A DNA stretch of 31,315 nt from the NCBI GenBank assembly GCA_002378565.1, contig DFSH01000051.1, positions 1 through 31,315 of the forward strand, given 5' to 3'. How positions within the stretch are numbered: the stretch's first letter is position 1; the number at the start of each line of letters is the position of its first letter. The position numbers were made by a program, and so were the translations under genes. Shown here piece after piece: positions 16,604-23,730 of the stretch. Source of the stretch: Flavobacteriales bacterium UBA3442 (GTDB lineage Bacteria; Bacteroidota; Bacteroidia; Flavobacteriales; Schleiferiaceae). Below the pieces are notes generated by a model. It was not told the DNA's origin, did not search any database, and was given only the letters and a program-made list of their open reading frames with translations.

Positions 16604-17257
16604 TTAAGTGATCAGTAAGCCAACGATGAGGCTGGCTAGGATGAAGCTATCAAAGCGGTCAAGGAACCCGCCATGTGCAGGCAGAAAAACTCCAGAGTCT
16701 TTCACGCCAGCTAAGCGTTTGATTTTGGATGCGATTAAATCGCCAATCGGGGCAGCAAAGCCCACAATCAATGGCAGTTTCCAGGCCAATTCAGGCCATG
16801 AATTGGGCAATGACCACTGCGCCAAGGCATCCATTTGCCACAAAAGCAGCACAGCTCCTAAGAGGGACGTGAATAGCCAGCCAATGATGGCTCCTTCCCA
16901 GGTTTTCTTTGGAGACAGGGTGGGGGCAAGTGGGGTTTTCCCAAACCATCGACCACCGATATAGGCCATGCTGTCAGAAAGCCAAACAAGGATGAAAATC
17001 CACAGCAATACCTCGCCGCCGGAATGGATGTCGGACCAAGCATCATGGGTCCACAGAAAAAAGGTGGCAAAAGCACTCGACAGGAGGTAAAGGGTGGTGC
17101 GAAGCTTCACCATGGCGGTCAATGCCTTCATGACAAGCACTTCACGCAAACTGCCGATGAATGCAATCAACAGCAAGGCTGGGCTCCACCAAGTGGATAA
17201 GCAGATGGCCGTGACAATCAGTGCATAGAGGAGACCCCACGTCAATCGCCGCTTCAT
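16604..17257 (-). CDS. cdsA: Phosphatidate cytidylyltransferase (short)
   Basis: An integral membrane enzyme that makes CDP-diacylglycerol from phosphatidate and CTP, feeding phospholipid synthesis and, through phosphatidylserine, the neighbouring psd product. The family signature is complete at the C-terminus: SKIKR, GVKDSG, PAHGGFLDRFDS. About five or six hydrophobic segments are visible. At 217 residues it is about 50 shorter than most homologues, with the missing part in the N-terminal half. The ATG overlaps the LUD gene stop (ATGA), which supports the start, so the shortness looks real. Activity should be retained, since the shortening spares the catalytic region. Confidence 0.92.
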   Translation of the reverse strand: MKRRLTWGLLYALIVTAICLSTWWSPALLLIAFIGSLREVLVMKALTAMVKLRTTLYLLSSAFATFFLWTHDAWSDIHSGGEVLLWIFILVWLSDSMAYIGGRWFGKTPLAPTLSPKKTWEGAIIGWLFTSLLGAVLLLWQMDALAQWSLPNSWPELAWKLPLIVGFAAPIGDLIASKIKRLAGVKDSGVFLPAHGGFLDRFDSFILASLIVGLLIT

Positions 17258-17880
17258 TTTGCAGCGGACATCAGGTGATCTTCCAGCAAGAAAAAATACA
17301 ATTCCCGGTTTTTGTTGGGATCGATTTTTGCTTTCGCCACGGAGTCGTCTTGCTTCCCTTTGAGGGTGATGATGGACAAGGGGCGTTGTTCTTTGTGAAA
17401 CTTGTTGATGGCAATCATGCCATCTGTTAGGCCATTAACCACTTGTTTTACACTACCAAAGACGATGTGGATGGCTGGCAGTTGAGCGAATTTCAAACCT
17501 TGTGTTTGTGCATCAGAAATCATGACACCACCAGTCTTTGCAATGGCTGCATGGCAGGTAGTCAACATAGCATTGGCTTCTAGGGGGTTGTCTTTGATGA
17601 CAGACAGGCCTGCACCTTGCGCCCAGTGATGCAAAGCAATCTCAGGGACAAATAGGGCCTGTTCACCAGACTCAAGGCCCACATTCCTAAGCTGATCAAT
17701 GACGTCCTGCTTGTTGCTGCAATAAATAAAGTAGCCGCCGGACTGGGTGAATGCTTCAGCAAAGGTGAAATCCAAAGGGGATTTCTCGACGGGCATGTAA
17801 GGGCTTTTTGCCGTGTCAGAATCACCATGCTTGGGTGAGCCGCTGAGGAGGGAAAAGAATTTACCGATAAAGCCTGCCAT
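17254..17880 (-). CDS. LUD-domain protein (LutC/YkgG-like)
   Basis: A 208-residue soluble protein with an LUD domain: YFIYCSNKQDVIDQL, then HAAIAKTGGVMIS (the AI..TGG family motif) and FAQLPAIHIVFG...VVNGLTDGM. LutC-type proteins act with LutA and LutB in lactate oxidation, but neither is present here and the protein has no Fe-S cysteine motif. It lies between ftsH and cdsA in what I recall as a widely conserved Bacteroidota arrangement, so its role is probably tied to membrane maintenance or is not yet known. I use the ATG at 17880 (MAGFIGKFFSLLSG); an ATG at 17928 would add 16 residues and begin three bases before the ftsH stop. Confidence 0.8.
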   Translation of the reverse strand: MAGFIGKFFSLLSGSPKHGDSDTAKSPYMPVEKSPLDFTFAEAFTQSGGYFIYCSNKQDVIDQLRNVGLESGEQALFVPEIALHHWAQGAGLSVIKDNPLEANAMLTTCHAAIAKTGGVMISDAQTQGLKFAQLPAIHIVFGSVKQVVNGLTDGMIAINKFHKEQRPLSIITLKGKQDDSVAKAKIDPNKNRELYFFLLEDHLMSAAK

Positions 17881-17931
17881 GTCTTGTACTTGAACGGATA
17901 AAATTACCGATTTCCTGATGGGGGGCAAAAG

Positions 17932-20019
17932 TTATTTATCTCCGTCAGTGCCTTGATCTTGATCTCCTGCTTTGCTTGCCGTTTTTTTCTTGCTCTTGGT
18001 AGCCTTTTTCGCCTTTGATTGCTTGGTAGGCTTTGCCACAGCGTTGCTCTTTTCCACAATGTCCATTCGGCTTGTCCAAGGCCGTTTGCCAAAGATGACT
18101 TCCATGCTCTCCTTGAAAATCACTTCTTTTTCAAGCAACTCATTGGCTAGACTAGTCAGCTTATCCTTGTTGGCAGCAAGTAAGTCCTTTGCCCTGATGT
18201 ACTGGGTTTCAATGATGGATGAAATCTCTTCATCGATGATTTGTGCAGTTTTCTCACTGTACGGCTTGTTGAATTGGTAATCATTTTGATCGGACGAATC
18301 GTAGTACGTGATGTTGCCCAATTTTTCATTCAGTCCATAAACGGTTACCATGGCTCTGGCTTGCTTGGTTACCTTTTCAAGGTCGCTCAAAGCACCCGTT
18401 GTGACTTGTCCAAAAATCAACTCTTCAGCAGCTCGACCACCCAAGGCAGCACACATCTCATCAAGTATTTGATTGCTGCTGCTCAATTGACGCTCCTCTG
18501 GAAGGTACCAGGCAGCACCCAATGACTTGCCGCGCGGCACGATGGTCACTTTCACCAATGGAGAAGCAAATTCAAGCAACCAACTGATGGCGGCATGGCC
18601 TGCTTCATGGAAGGCGATGGTTTTTTTCTCATCAGGGGTGATGATCTTGCTTTTCTTCTCCAAGCCACCCACAATGCGATCGACGGCATCCAGGAAGTCC
18701 TGCTTACCAATGGATTTGGTGTTCTTCCGTGCGGCAACCAATGCAGCTTCGTTGCAAACGTTGGCGATGTCAGCACCTGAAAAGCCGGGGGTCTGCCTGG
18801 CAAGGAAGCTTACATCAAGATTTCTAGACAGTTTCAATGGCTTGAGGTGTACCTGGAAAATAGCTTTCCGCTCTCCCAATTCAGGCAAGTCCACATAGAT
18901 GACACGATCAAATCGACCGGCACGCATCAGTGCACGATCCAAGACATCTGCACGGTTGGTGGCACCCATCACAATGACATGCTCATTGGTTTCAAAACCA
19001 TCCATCTCAGTGAGCAATTGATTCAAGGTGTTCTCTCTTTCATCATTGCCGCCTGTCATTTGATTGCGACCTCGCGCTCGACCAATCGCATCGATTTCAT
19101 CAATGAAGATGATTGATGGCGATTTTTCCTTGGCTTGCTTGAAAAGGTCACGAACGCGGCTTGCACCAACGCCGACAAACATCTCAACAAAGTCAGAACC
19201 ACTCAAAGAAAAGAAAGGCACCTGGGCTTCACCAGCCACGGCCTTTGCAAGCAATGTTTTGCCCGTTCCGGGAGGGCCACTCAGCAAAACGCCTTTGGGA
19301 ATTTTCCCGCCCAATTTGGTGTATTTATTGGGGTACTTCAAGAAGTCAACGACTTCCAGAACTTCTTCTTTGGCGCCTTCAAGACCTGCCACATTTTTGA
19401 ATGTGGTCTTGATTTCAGCATTGGCATCAAACATTTTTGCTCTGGACTTGCCAATGTTGAAAATTTGGCTACTGCCACCGCCTGCACCTCCGCCCATGCG
19501 TCGCATCATGAATAACCAGAAAAACAGCAAGAGCATGATGGGAGCTAGCCAACCAATGATGTCTCCAAAATAATTGGGTTCATCCTTGTATTCTACTAGC
19601 AGGGGTTGATTTTGTTCCAAAAAGGATGGATTCTGCTGATAGAATCGATCCAAGTTGCGATCCAAGGACTCAGATGGCATCTCAAAGCTCAAATGCGGAC
19701 CAGGATTCACATCAGCCCCCGTCGCAGACTCTGCTAGCTCTTCATAGTCAGCATGACTGATTAGGATGTCTTCTTTGATGAATATTTGAACCTCCTTGTC
19801 GTTCACGACTCTAACCCGCTCAATATGGCCTTGCTCCAAACGCTGCGCCAAATCATTGAAATCGGAAGGGCGTACCTGATTGGCAAAGCTGCCTTGCATC
19901 AATTGCAAACCTAAAAGGCCAACAAATACGGCGATGTATACCCAGCTCATGGAGAACTTAGGAATCATGCCTTTGCCTTTAGCGGACTGTTGCTTGCCTT
20001 TCTGTGATTCTTGATTCAT
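17932..20019 (-). CDS. ftsH: Membrane-bound ATP-dependent zinc protease FtsH
   Basis: A 695-residue inner-membrane AAA+ metalloprotease that degrades membrane proteins and some soluble ones. Transmembrane segments at about 24-41 and 153-171 flank a periplasmic domain. Walker A GPPGTGKT is at 248-255, Walker B IIFIDE at 303-308 and the second region of homology at about 353-371. The zinc site HEAGH is at 471-475 in the peptidase domain. The C-terminal tail from about 650 is an unusual lysine/serine/alanine-rich low-complexity stretch ending in acidic residues. The start overlaps the rsfS stop by four bases (ATGA). In E. coli FtsH controls lipid A synthesis; here the cdsA and psd neighbours hint at a link to phospholipids, but that is inference. 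Confidence 0.98.
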   Translation of the reverse strand: MNQESQKGKQQSAKGKGMIPKFSMSWVYIAVFVGLLGLQLMQGSFANQVRPSDFNDLAQRLEQGHIERVRVVNDKEVQIFIKEDILISHADYEELAESATGADVNPGPHLSFEMPSESLDRNLDRFYQQNPSFLEQNQPLLVEYKDEPNYFGDIIGWLAPIMLLLFFWLFMMRRMGGGAGGGSSQIFNIGKSRAKMFDANAEIKTTFKNVAGLEGAKEEVLEVVDFLKYPNKYTKLGGKIPKGVLLSGPPGTGKTLLAKAVAGEAQVPFFSLSGSDFVEMFVGVGASRVRDLFKQAKEKSPSIIFIDEIDAIGRARGRNQMTGGNDERENTLNQLLTEMDGFETNEHVIVMGATNRADVLDRALMRAGRFDRVIYVDLPELGERKAIFQVHLKPLKLSRNLDVSFLARQTPGFSGADIANVCNEAALVAARKNTKSIGKQDFLDAVDRIVGGLEKKSKIITPDEKKTIAFHEAGHAAISWLLEFASPLVKVTIVPRGKSLGAAWYLPEERQLSSSNQILDEMCAALGGRAAEELIFGQVTTGALSDLEKVTKQARAMVTVYGLNEKLGNITYYDSSDQNDYQFNKPYSEKTAQIIDEEISSIIETQYIRAKDLLAANKDKLTSLANELLEKEVIFKESMEVIFGKRPWTSRMDIVEKSNAVAKPTKQSKAKKATKSKKKTASKAGDQDQGTDGDK

Positions 20020-20372
20020 GATGGCATGCTTGTGATTGATGCATCATTCCATAGCCCTTCCAAGTCATAGAATTCGCGACTTTCTCGTTGAAAGAGATGA
20101 ACGACAACTTGGACATAGTCCAATAAAATCCAGCTGGCTGTGTCATGGCCTTCACGATGCCATGGGCGGTCGTTGAGGTTTTCTCGGATTTCCTTCATGG
20201 CAGAATCTGACATGGCAGATACCTGTGTGGTACTCTGAGCCTCTGCAATCACAAAGAAATCGGTGACGGCATTGTCCAGTTGCCTCAGGTCTAAAACCTT
20301 GATGTTTTCGCCTTTGACATTGGCGATGCCTTCAATGGCATGGTGGACGATATCGGGGAAAGTGCTTTTCAT
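20016..20372 (-). CDS. rsfS: Ribosomal silencing factor RsfS
   Basis: A 118-residue protein of the RsfS/Iojap/DUF143 family that binds L14 on the 50S subunit and blocks subunit joining when nutrients are short. Family features: VLDLRQLDNAVTDFFVIAEA near 26-45, then the W..EG....SWILLDYVQVVVHLF block (71-94) and FYDLEGLW. Length is typical. It is the first gene of the ftsH operon, divergent from birA, and the shared upstream region contains the inverted repeat at 20385-20423. Confidence 0.95.
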   Translation of the reverse strand: MKSTFPDIVHHAIEGIANVKGENIKVLDLRQLDNAVTDFFVIAEAQSTTQVSAMSDSAMKEIRENLNDRPWHREGHDTASWILLDYVQVVVHLFQRESREFYDLEGLWNDASITSMPS

Positions 20373-20384
20373 ATGTTGGTTGGC

Positions 20385-20423
20385 CTATTGGTGTCATCTT
20401 TGACGCAAGAAAGATGCCAATAG
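20385..20423. repeat. Inverted repeat between rsfS and birA
   Basis: CTATTGG (20385-20391), three unpaired bases, CATCTTT (20395-20401), an 8-base centre, AAAGATG (20410-20416), CCAATAG (20417-20423). Fourteen base pairs match exactly, interrupted by a 3-base bulge in the left arm. Each arm also carries a -10-like CATCTTT(G/C), read on the plus strand from the left arm and on the minus strand from the right arm. It could be an operator, a pair of face-to-face promoters for birA and rsfS, or both. The rest of the 76-base intergenic region shows nothing else. Confidence 0.6.
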
Positions 20424-20448
20424 ATGCAATCCGCGTCCTTTGTCATGA

Positions 20449-21201
20449 ATGCCTTCTTACGTGATGACGCAAAAGCCCGCCAAAGATACCATCAAACGCC
20501 TAATATTCAGCGAAATATCCTCTACTTCCTTGTGGGCGTCTGACAATCTGTCTCAATGCCCTGTAGACCAGTGGACTGCCATTACTGCAGACAGTCAGAT
20601 AAGAGGTCAAGGGCAGCAAGGTTCACAATGGGACGCTGTCAAGGGTCAATCGTTGTTGTTGACCCTGGTCAGTCCCGTCATTGCATGGCGAGCAGTTAGC
20701 CTGTTTCCGCGGCAAATGCAAGCCGCATTGGCCATTGTACACTACATGCAAGCGCAGGACGTTCCCTGCGAATTGAAATGGCCTAACGATGTGATGCGGC
20801 AGGGGTTAAAAATGGGTGGCATGCTAAGTCAGGCTACATGGAGAGGTCATGCATGCACGCGATGGACTTTCAGTCTGGGAATCAATGTAAGCCAAGCCCC
20901 GAAAACATGGGCCTGCATGGGAGAGGCTCACGAGGTTGGCAAGGTAACAGAAGCGTTGATTCCCTTGTTGGTGGAGGCGCTGACACAGCCCTTGCCTCAG
21001 CATGAATGGGTGACCTACCAAGGGCATTTGATGGGCTGGGGGCAGTGGCTTCAGTGGCGAGATATTGAACAAGATGTTCTTGTCATTGCCAAGCCCTTGC
21101 AGCTAGATGCCATGGGCCGTTTGCAGGTGACAACCAAGGATGGGCAATGCCAGTGGCTTCAACCGAAGCAATGGGAGTGGCTGGGTGAAATTCAGCCTTG
21201 A
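20449..21201 (+). CDS. birA: Biotin--protein ligase, without DNA-binding domain
   Basis: A 250-residue class I biotin ligase that attaches biotin to the carrier domain of acetyl-CoA carboxylase through biotinyl-AMP. There is no N-terminal helix-turn-helix, so it should not be a repressor. Visible: SEISSTSLWASDNL (about 21-34), the biotin/ATP loop RGQGQQGSQW at 52-61, KWPND at 110-114 and KMGGML with the likely catalytic K121. The loop reads GQGQ where GRG(R/Q) is usual, so the first conserved arginine is replaced by Gln54, with Arg52 nearby. The start could be 20449 or the ATG at 20464. Its last 10 bases overlap the end of pyrE on the other strand. Confidence 0.88.
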   Translation: MPSYVMTQKPAKDTIKRLIFSEISSTSLWASDNLSQCPVDQWTAITADSQIRGQGQQGSQWDAVKGQSLLLTLVSPVIAWRAVSLFPRQMQAALAIVHYMQAQDVPCELKWPNDVMRQGLKMGGMLSQATWRGHACTRWTFSLGINVSQAPKTWACMGEAHEVGKVTEALIPLLVEALTQPLPQHEWVTYQGHLMGWGQWLQWRDIEQDVLVIAKPLQLDAMGRLQVTTKDGQCQWLQPKQWEWLGEIQP

Positions 21202-21842
21202 CAATCGCTCCAGGCCTGAGGGTCATGTCGCCAGGCAGCTAGGGCATCCAGGTCGTCAGCATGGATAGCTGAACCCTCAACGGCAGATTCAAGCAGGTGA
21301 TCATAGTCACAGAGGCAATGAAGATTGACATTGGCAGCTTTCATGGCCTGCGCAGACTGAGCAAAACCATAAGTGAAAATTGAAGCCATGCCCATCACTT
21401 GAGCATCAGCTTCAACCAATGCGTCAACTGCCAATAAAGAGCTCATGCCTGTAGACACCAGGTCTTCAATCACGACAACCTTAGCACCTTGCCCCATATG
21501 ACCTTCAATGAGGTTTTGCCTGCCATGACCTTTTGCCTTGCTTCGAATGTAGATCATTGGCAAATCCAGGGCTTGTGCCACGAGGGCAGCAAGGGCAATG
21601 CCCCCTGTTGCGACACCAGCAATGACTTCTACCCCATCGAATGCTTCCTTGATCAATGCGGTCATGTGGTCGCGCAACAGGTCTCTGGACTCTACATGGG
21701 AAAGAATGACCCGGTTGTCACAATAGATGGGCGACTGCATCCCTGAAGCCCATGTGAATGGGGCCTCGGGTTGAAGGCGAATCGCCTTAATTTGCAGCAG
21801 CATTTGAGCCATCGCCTTGGCCCGACTTGAATTGATTACCAT
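21192..21842 (-). CDS. pyrE: Orotate phosphoribosyltransferase
   Basis: A 216-residue enzyme that joins orotate and PRPP to give OMP in pyrimidine synthesis. It shows the family start LLQIKAIRLQPEAPFTWASGMQSPIYCDNR, the flexible loop RSKAKGHGRQN (about 100-110) and the PRPP motif VVVIEDLVSTG (122-132). I start at 21842, which gives the normal N-terminus; the frame extends 10 codons further to 21872 without homology. This ATG overlaps the ATG of the Nudix gene on the other strand by two bases. An exact TACTTTTG promoter motif ends four bases upstream of it. Confidence 0.95.
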   Translation of the reverse strand: MVINSSRAKAMAQMLLQIKAIRLQPEAPFTWASGMQSPIYCDNRVILSHVESRDLLRDHMTALIKEAFDGVEVIAGVATGGIALAALVAQALDLPMIYIRSKAKGHGRQNLIEGHMGQGAKVVVIEDLVSTGMSSLLAVDALVEADAQVMGMASIFTYGFAQSAQAMKAANVNLHCLCDYDHLLESAVEGSAIHADDLDALAAWRHDPQAWSDCQG

Positions 21843-22284
21843 GACGCAAAAGTACAACGACATCGAGCTCACTGCCGCAGGAGGATGGGTAGAAAATGGT
21901 GAGGGCCAAGTGCTCTGGATTCACCGGTTGGGGCAATGGGATTTACCCAAAGGCAAATGGGAGCCCAACGAAAGCATTGAGGAATGCGCCATGCGAGAAG
22001 TTGAGGAAGAGTGTGGTGTTGCCGGATTGACATTGGGCAAAAAACTGATTGAAACCACCCATTTTTATGTCTTGAAAGGGCAGCATGTCAAGAAGATCAC
22101 CCATTGGTACCGCATGTCAGTCAAAGGTGTGCCAGCATTGACACCACAAAGTGAGGAAGGCATTGATAGGGTAGACTGGCTTGATCAGGCCCAATGGCAG
22201 GCTTGTTTAGCCGGGACCTATGACAGCATCAAAAGCGTGGCAAATCAGGCGATGCGAACTGAATCAGGCACAAAGACCTTGTAG
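21841..22284 (+). CDS. Nudix hydrolase, short form
   Basis: A 147-residue Nudix enzyme that cleaves a nucleoside diphosphate linked to some group. The Nudix box is complete: G38-x5-E44-x7-REVEEECGV (R52 onward), preceded by TAAGGWVENGEGQVLWIHRLGQWDLPKGKWEP. The Bacteroidota homologues I know, which also lie beside pyrE and coaD, carry an extra N-terminal region of about 60 residues. Here it cannot exist: the frame has a stop at 21805-21807, so this is a shortened form. The last 40 bases overlap coaD in antisense. The substrate cannot be predicted. The gene is locked between two minus-strand genes and overlaps both. Confidence 0.88.
   Translation: MTQKYNDIELTAAGGWVENGEGQVLWIHRLGQWDLPKGKWEPNESIEECAMREVEEECGVAGLTLGKKLIETTHFYVLKGQHVKKITHWYRMSVKGVPALTPQSEEGIDRVDWLDQAQWQACLAGTYDSIKSVANQAMRTESGTKTL
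21847..21854 (-). promoter_or_regulatory. Putative -10 element of pyrE inside the Nudix gene
   Basis: Reads TACTTTTG on the minus strand, an exact TAnnTTTG match that ends four bases before the pyrE ATG. It lies within codons 3-5 of the Nudix gene, so it must serve both as coding sequence and as promoter. Confidence 0.5.
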
Positions 22285-22706
22285 TCGCCACCATGGCGAA
22301 TCACTTCCCTGACAATGCTGGAAGAGATGTAGGAATAACGAGCGCTTGTCAATAAAAAGACGGTTTCAAGGTCAGATTCCATCTGACGATTTGCCTGAGC
22401 AATGGATTTTTCAAATTCAAAATCGGAAGGATTTCTCAACCCTCTTAGCAGGAATTGAATGTTGTTTTCCTTAGCAAATGCAGCTGTCAATCCCTGGTAA
22501 GTCACCACGCGAATCTTGGGTTCATGCGCAAAGACTCCCTCAATCCACGCAACCCGTTGATGCAAATCAAAGAGGTAGGTTTTGTCATTGTTCTCACCAA
22601 TTGCAATGAGGATTTCATCGAACAAGGGCAATGCCCGTTCAATGATGTCTCGATGTCCAAGGGTGATTGGATCAAAGGATCCTGGAAAAAGTGCAATTTT
22701 AGCCAT
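22245..22706 (-). CDS. coaD: Phosphopantetheine adenylyltransferase
   Basis: A 153-residue nucleotidyltransferase that makes dephospho-CoA from 4'-phosphopantetheine and ATP. GSFDPITLGH is at 9-18 (H18 binds the ATP phosphates), LLRGLRNPSDFEFE at about 86-99 and SSSIVREVIRHGG near the end, all standard. Length is normal. The start overlaps the ddl stop by eight bases, so the two are cotranscribed. The 3' end overlaps the 3' end of the Nudix gene by 40 bases. Confidence 0.97.
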   Translation of the reverse strand: MAKIALFPGSFDPITLGHRDIIERALPLFDEILIAIGENNDKTYLFDLHQRVAWIEGVFAHEPKIRVVTYQGLTAAFAKENNIQFLLRGLRNPSDFEFEKSIAQANRQMESDLETVFLLTSARYSYISSSIVREVIRHGGDYKVFVPDSVRIA

Positions 22707-23691
22707 CCGTCAATGCTTGTTGAATCAGCAATGTAAGGAATTCATGCATGGCCATGTCGCTGGCATTGATTTGCTTGGGGACAATGCTTTCTGGGCTCAT
22801 ACCTGGGACGCTGTTGATTTCTATCAGCGTAGCCTTTCCCGACGCAGGTAAAATGTAGTCGACCCGACACAAGCCTTTGAGCTGCATGTCATTGTACAAT
22901 GATCGAGTCATGGCTATGATGTCATCACTTGCTTGCTTGACAATGCGAGCTGGTGTGATTTCTTGTGCGGCCCCTTCGTACTTCGCGCGGTAGTCAAAAA
23001 AGTCTGACTCGGGCACAATTTCGGTGAGGCCAAGCAGGCGCAACTCTCCATCAAGGCGTGCAATGCCACAGGCCAACTCAACACCTGACACCCCTTGTTC
23101 AATGAGTATGTCATCATCTTCTTTTCCCGCGACTTCAAGCGCTTGCGACAAATCTGACCAATCAGTCAGCCGGGTGATGCCATAACTGGATCCAGAACGG
23201 GCAGGTTTCACAAACACGGGAAGCTGCAGATTTTGTAGGCGAGGCATCAAGCTTGATGCGTCGTCACGGGAGCTGACCAAGAGGGATGGAGCAATGTGCG
23301 CGCCATGCTGCTTTGCCACCTCATTGTTCTTTGCCTTGTGGAAGGTGAGTTGGGCTTGCGGTCCGCGACAGCTGCTGTGCGGAATCTGCAATTGATCCAA
23401 GTGTTGAGACAACCAGCCGTCTTCACCAGGGCTTCCATGAACCATGTTGAGAACAACATCGGGCTTTTTTCCATCGATCAACATGCCTTCCCAGTCCACT
23501 GTCAATGCCATTCCATCCGATGAGGTTGCCGTCCAGTGATCATGCGATCCGTCGGCTGATGGAATCAGGTCCAGGGCAATGCAGTCAAAGGTTGTATTGG
23601 ATAAGGCATCGAGAATGAATTGCCCACTGGCCAATGAAATTCCTCGTTCACTAGAGTAGCCACCCATGGCCACAACAACTCGATTGCGCAT
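22699..23691 (-). CDS. ddl: D-alanine--D-alanine ligase
   Basis: A 330-residue ATP-grasp ligase that makes D-Ala-D-Ala for peptidoglycan. The N-terminus VVVAMGGYSSERGISLASG has the substrate-contacting Glu; VLNMVHGSPGEDG, PVFVKPARSGSSYGITR (ATP loop) and EINSVPGMSPESIVPKQ (291 onward, metal ligands E291 and N293) are all in place. It is the first gene of a ddl-coaD unit. The promoter motif TATCTTTG ends four bases before the ATG, and the divergent PASTA gene starts 39 bases away. Confidence 0.96.
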   Translation of the reverse strand: MRNRVVVAMGGYSSERGISLASGQFILDALSNTTFDCIALDLIPSADGSHDHWTATSSDGMALTVDWEGMLIDGKKPDVVLNMVHGSPGEDGWLSQHLDQLQIPHSSCRGPQAQLTFHKAKNNEVAKQHGAHIAPSLLVSSRDDASSLMPRLQNLQLPVFVKPARSGSSYGITRLTDWSDLSQALEVAGKEDDDILIEQGVSGVELACGIARLDGELRLLGLTEIVPESDFFDYRAKYEGAAQEITPARIVKQASDDIIAMTRSLYNDMQLKGLCRVDYILPASGKATLIEINSVPGMSPESIVPKQINASDMAMHEFLTLLIQQALTDG

Positions 23692-23695
23692 GACT

Positions 23696-23703
23696 CAAAG
23701 ATA
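23696..23703 (-). promoter_or_regulatory. Putative -10 element of ddl, 4 nt before the ATG
   Basis: Reads TATCTTTG on the minus strand, an exact match, with AGTC between it and the ddl ATG. It predicts a leaderless or nearly leaderless transcript. Confidence 0.55.
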
Positions 23704-23718
23704 CGCCGCCACAAGTGC

Positions 23719-23726
23719 TATTTTTG
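23719..23726 (+). promoter_or_regulatory. Putative -10 element of the PASTA gene, 4 nt before the GTG
   Basis: TATTTTTG, an exact match, with TTGG between it and the GTG start at 23731. The region where a -33 element would lie falls on the ddl -10 element, so the two promoters should compete. Confidence 0.5.
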
Positions 23727-23730
23727 TTGG

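Noticed and set aside
19064..19573. A 169-codon plus-strand frame opposite ftsH
   Set aside because: It mirrors conserved FtsH motifs and is explained by codon bias in ftsH.
20464..20475. birA (from its second ATG) and the Nudix gene both begin ATGACGCAAAAG
   Set aside because: A 12-base match encoding MTQK at two starts is easily explained by chance and codon bias; the downstream sequences are unrelated.
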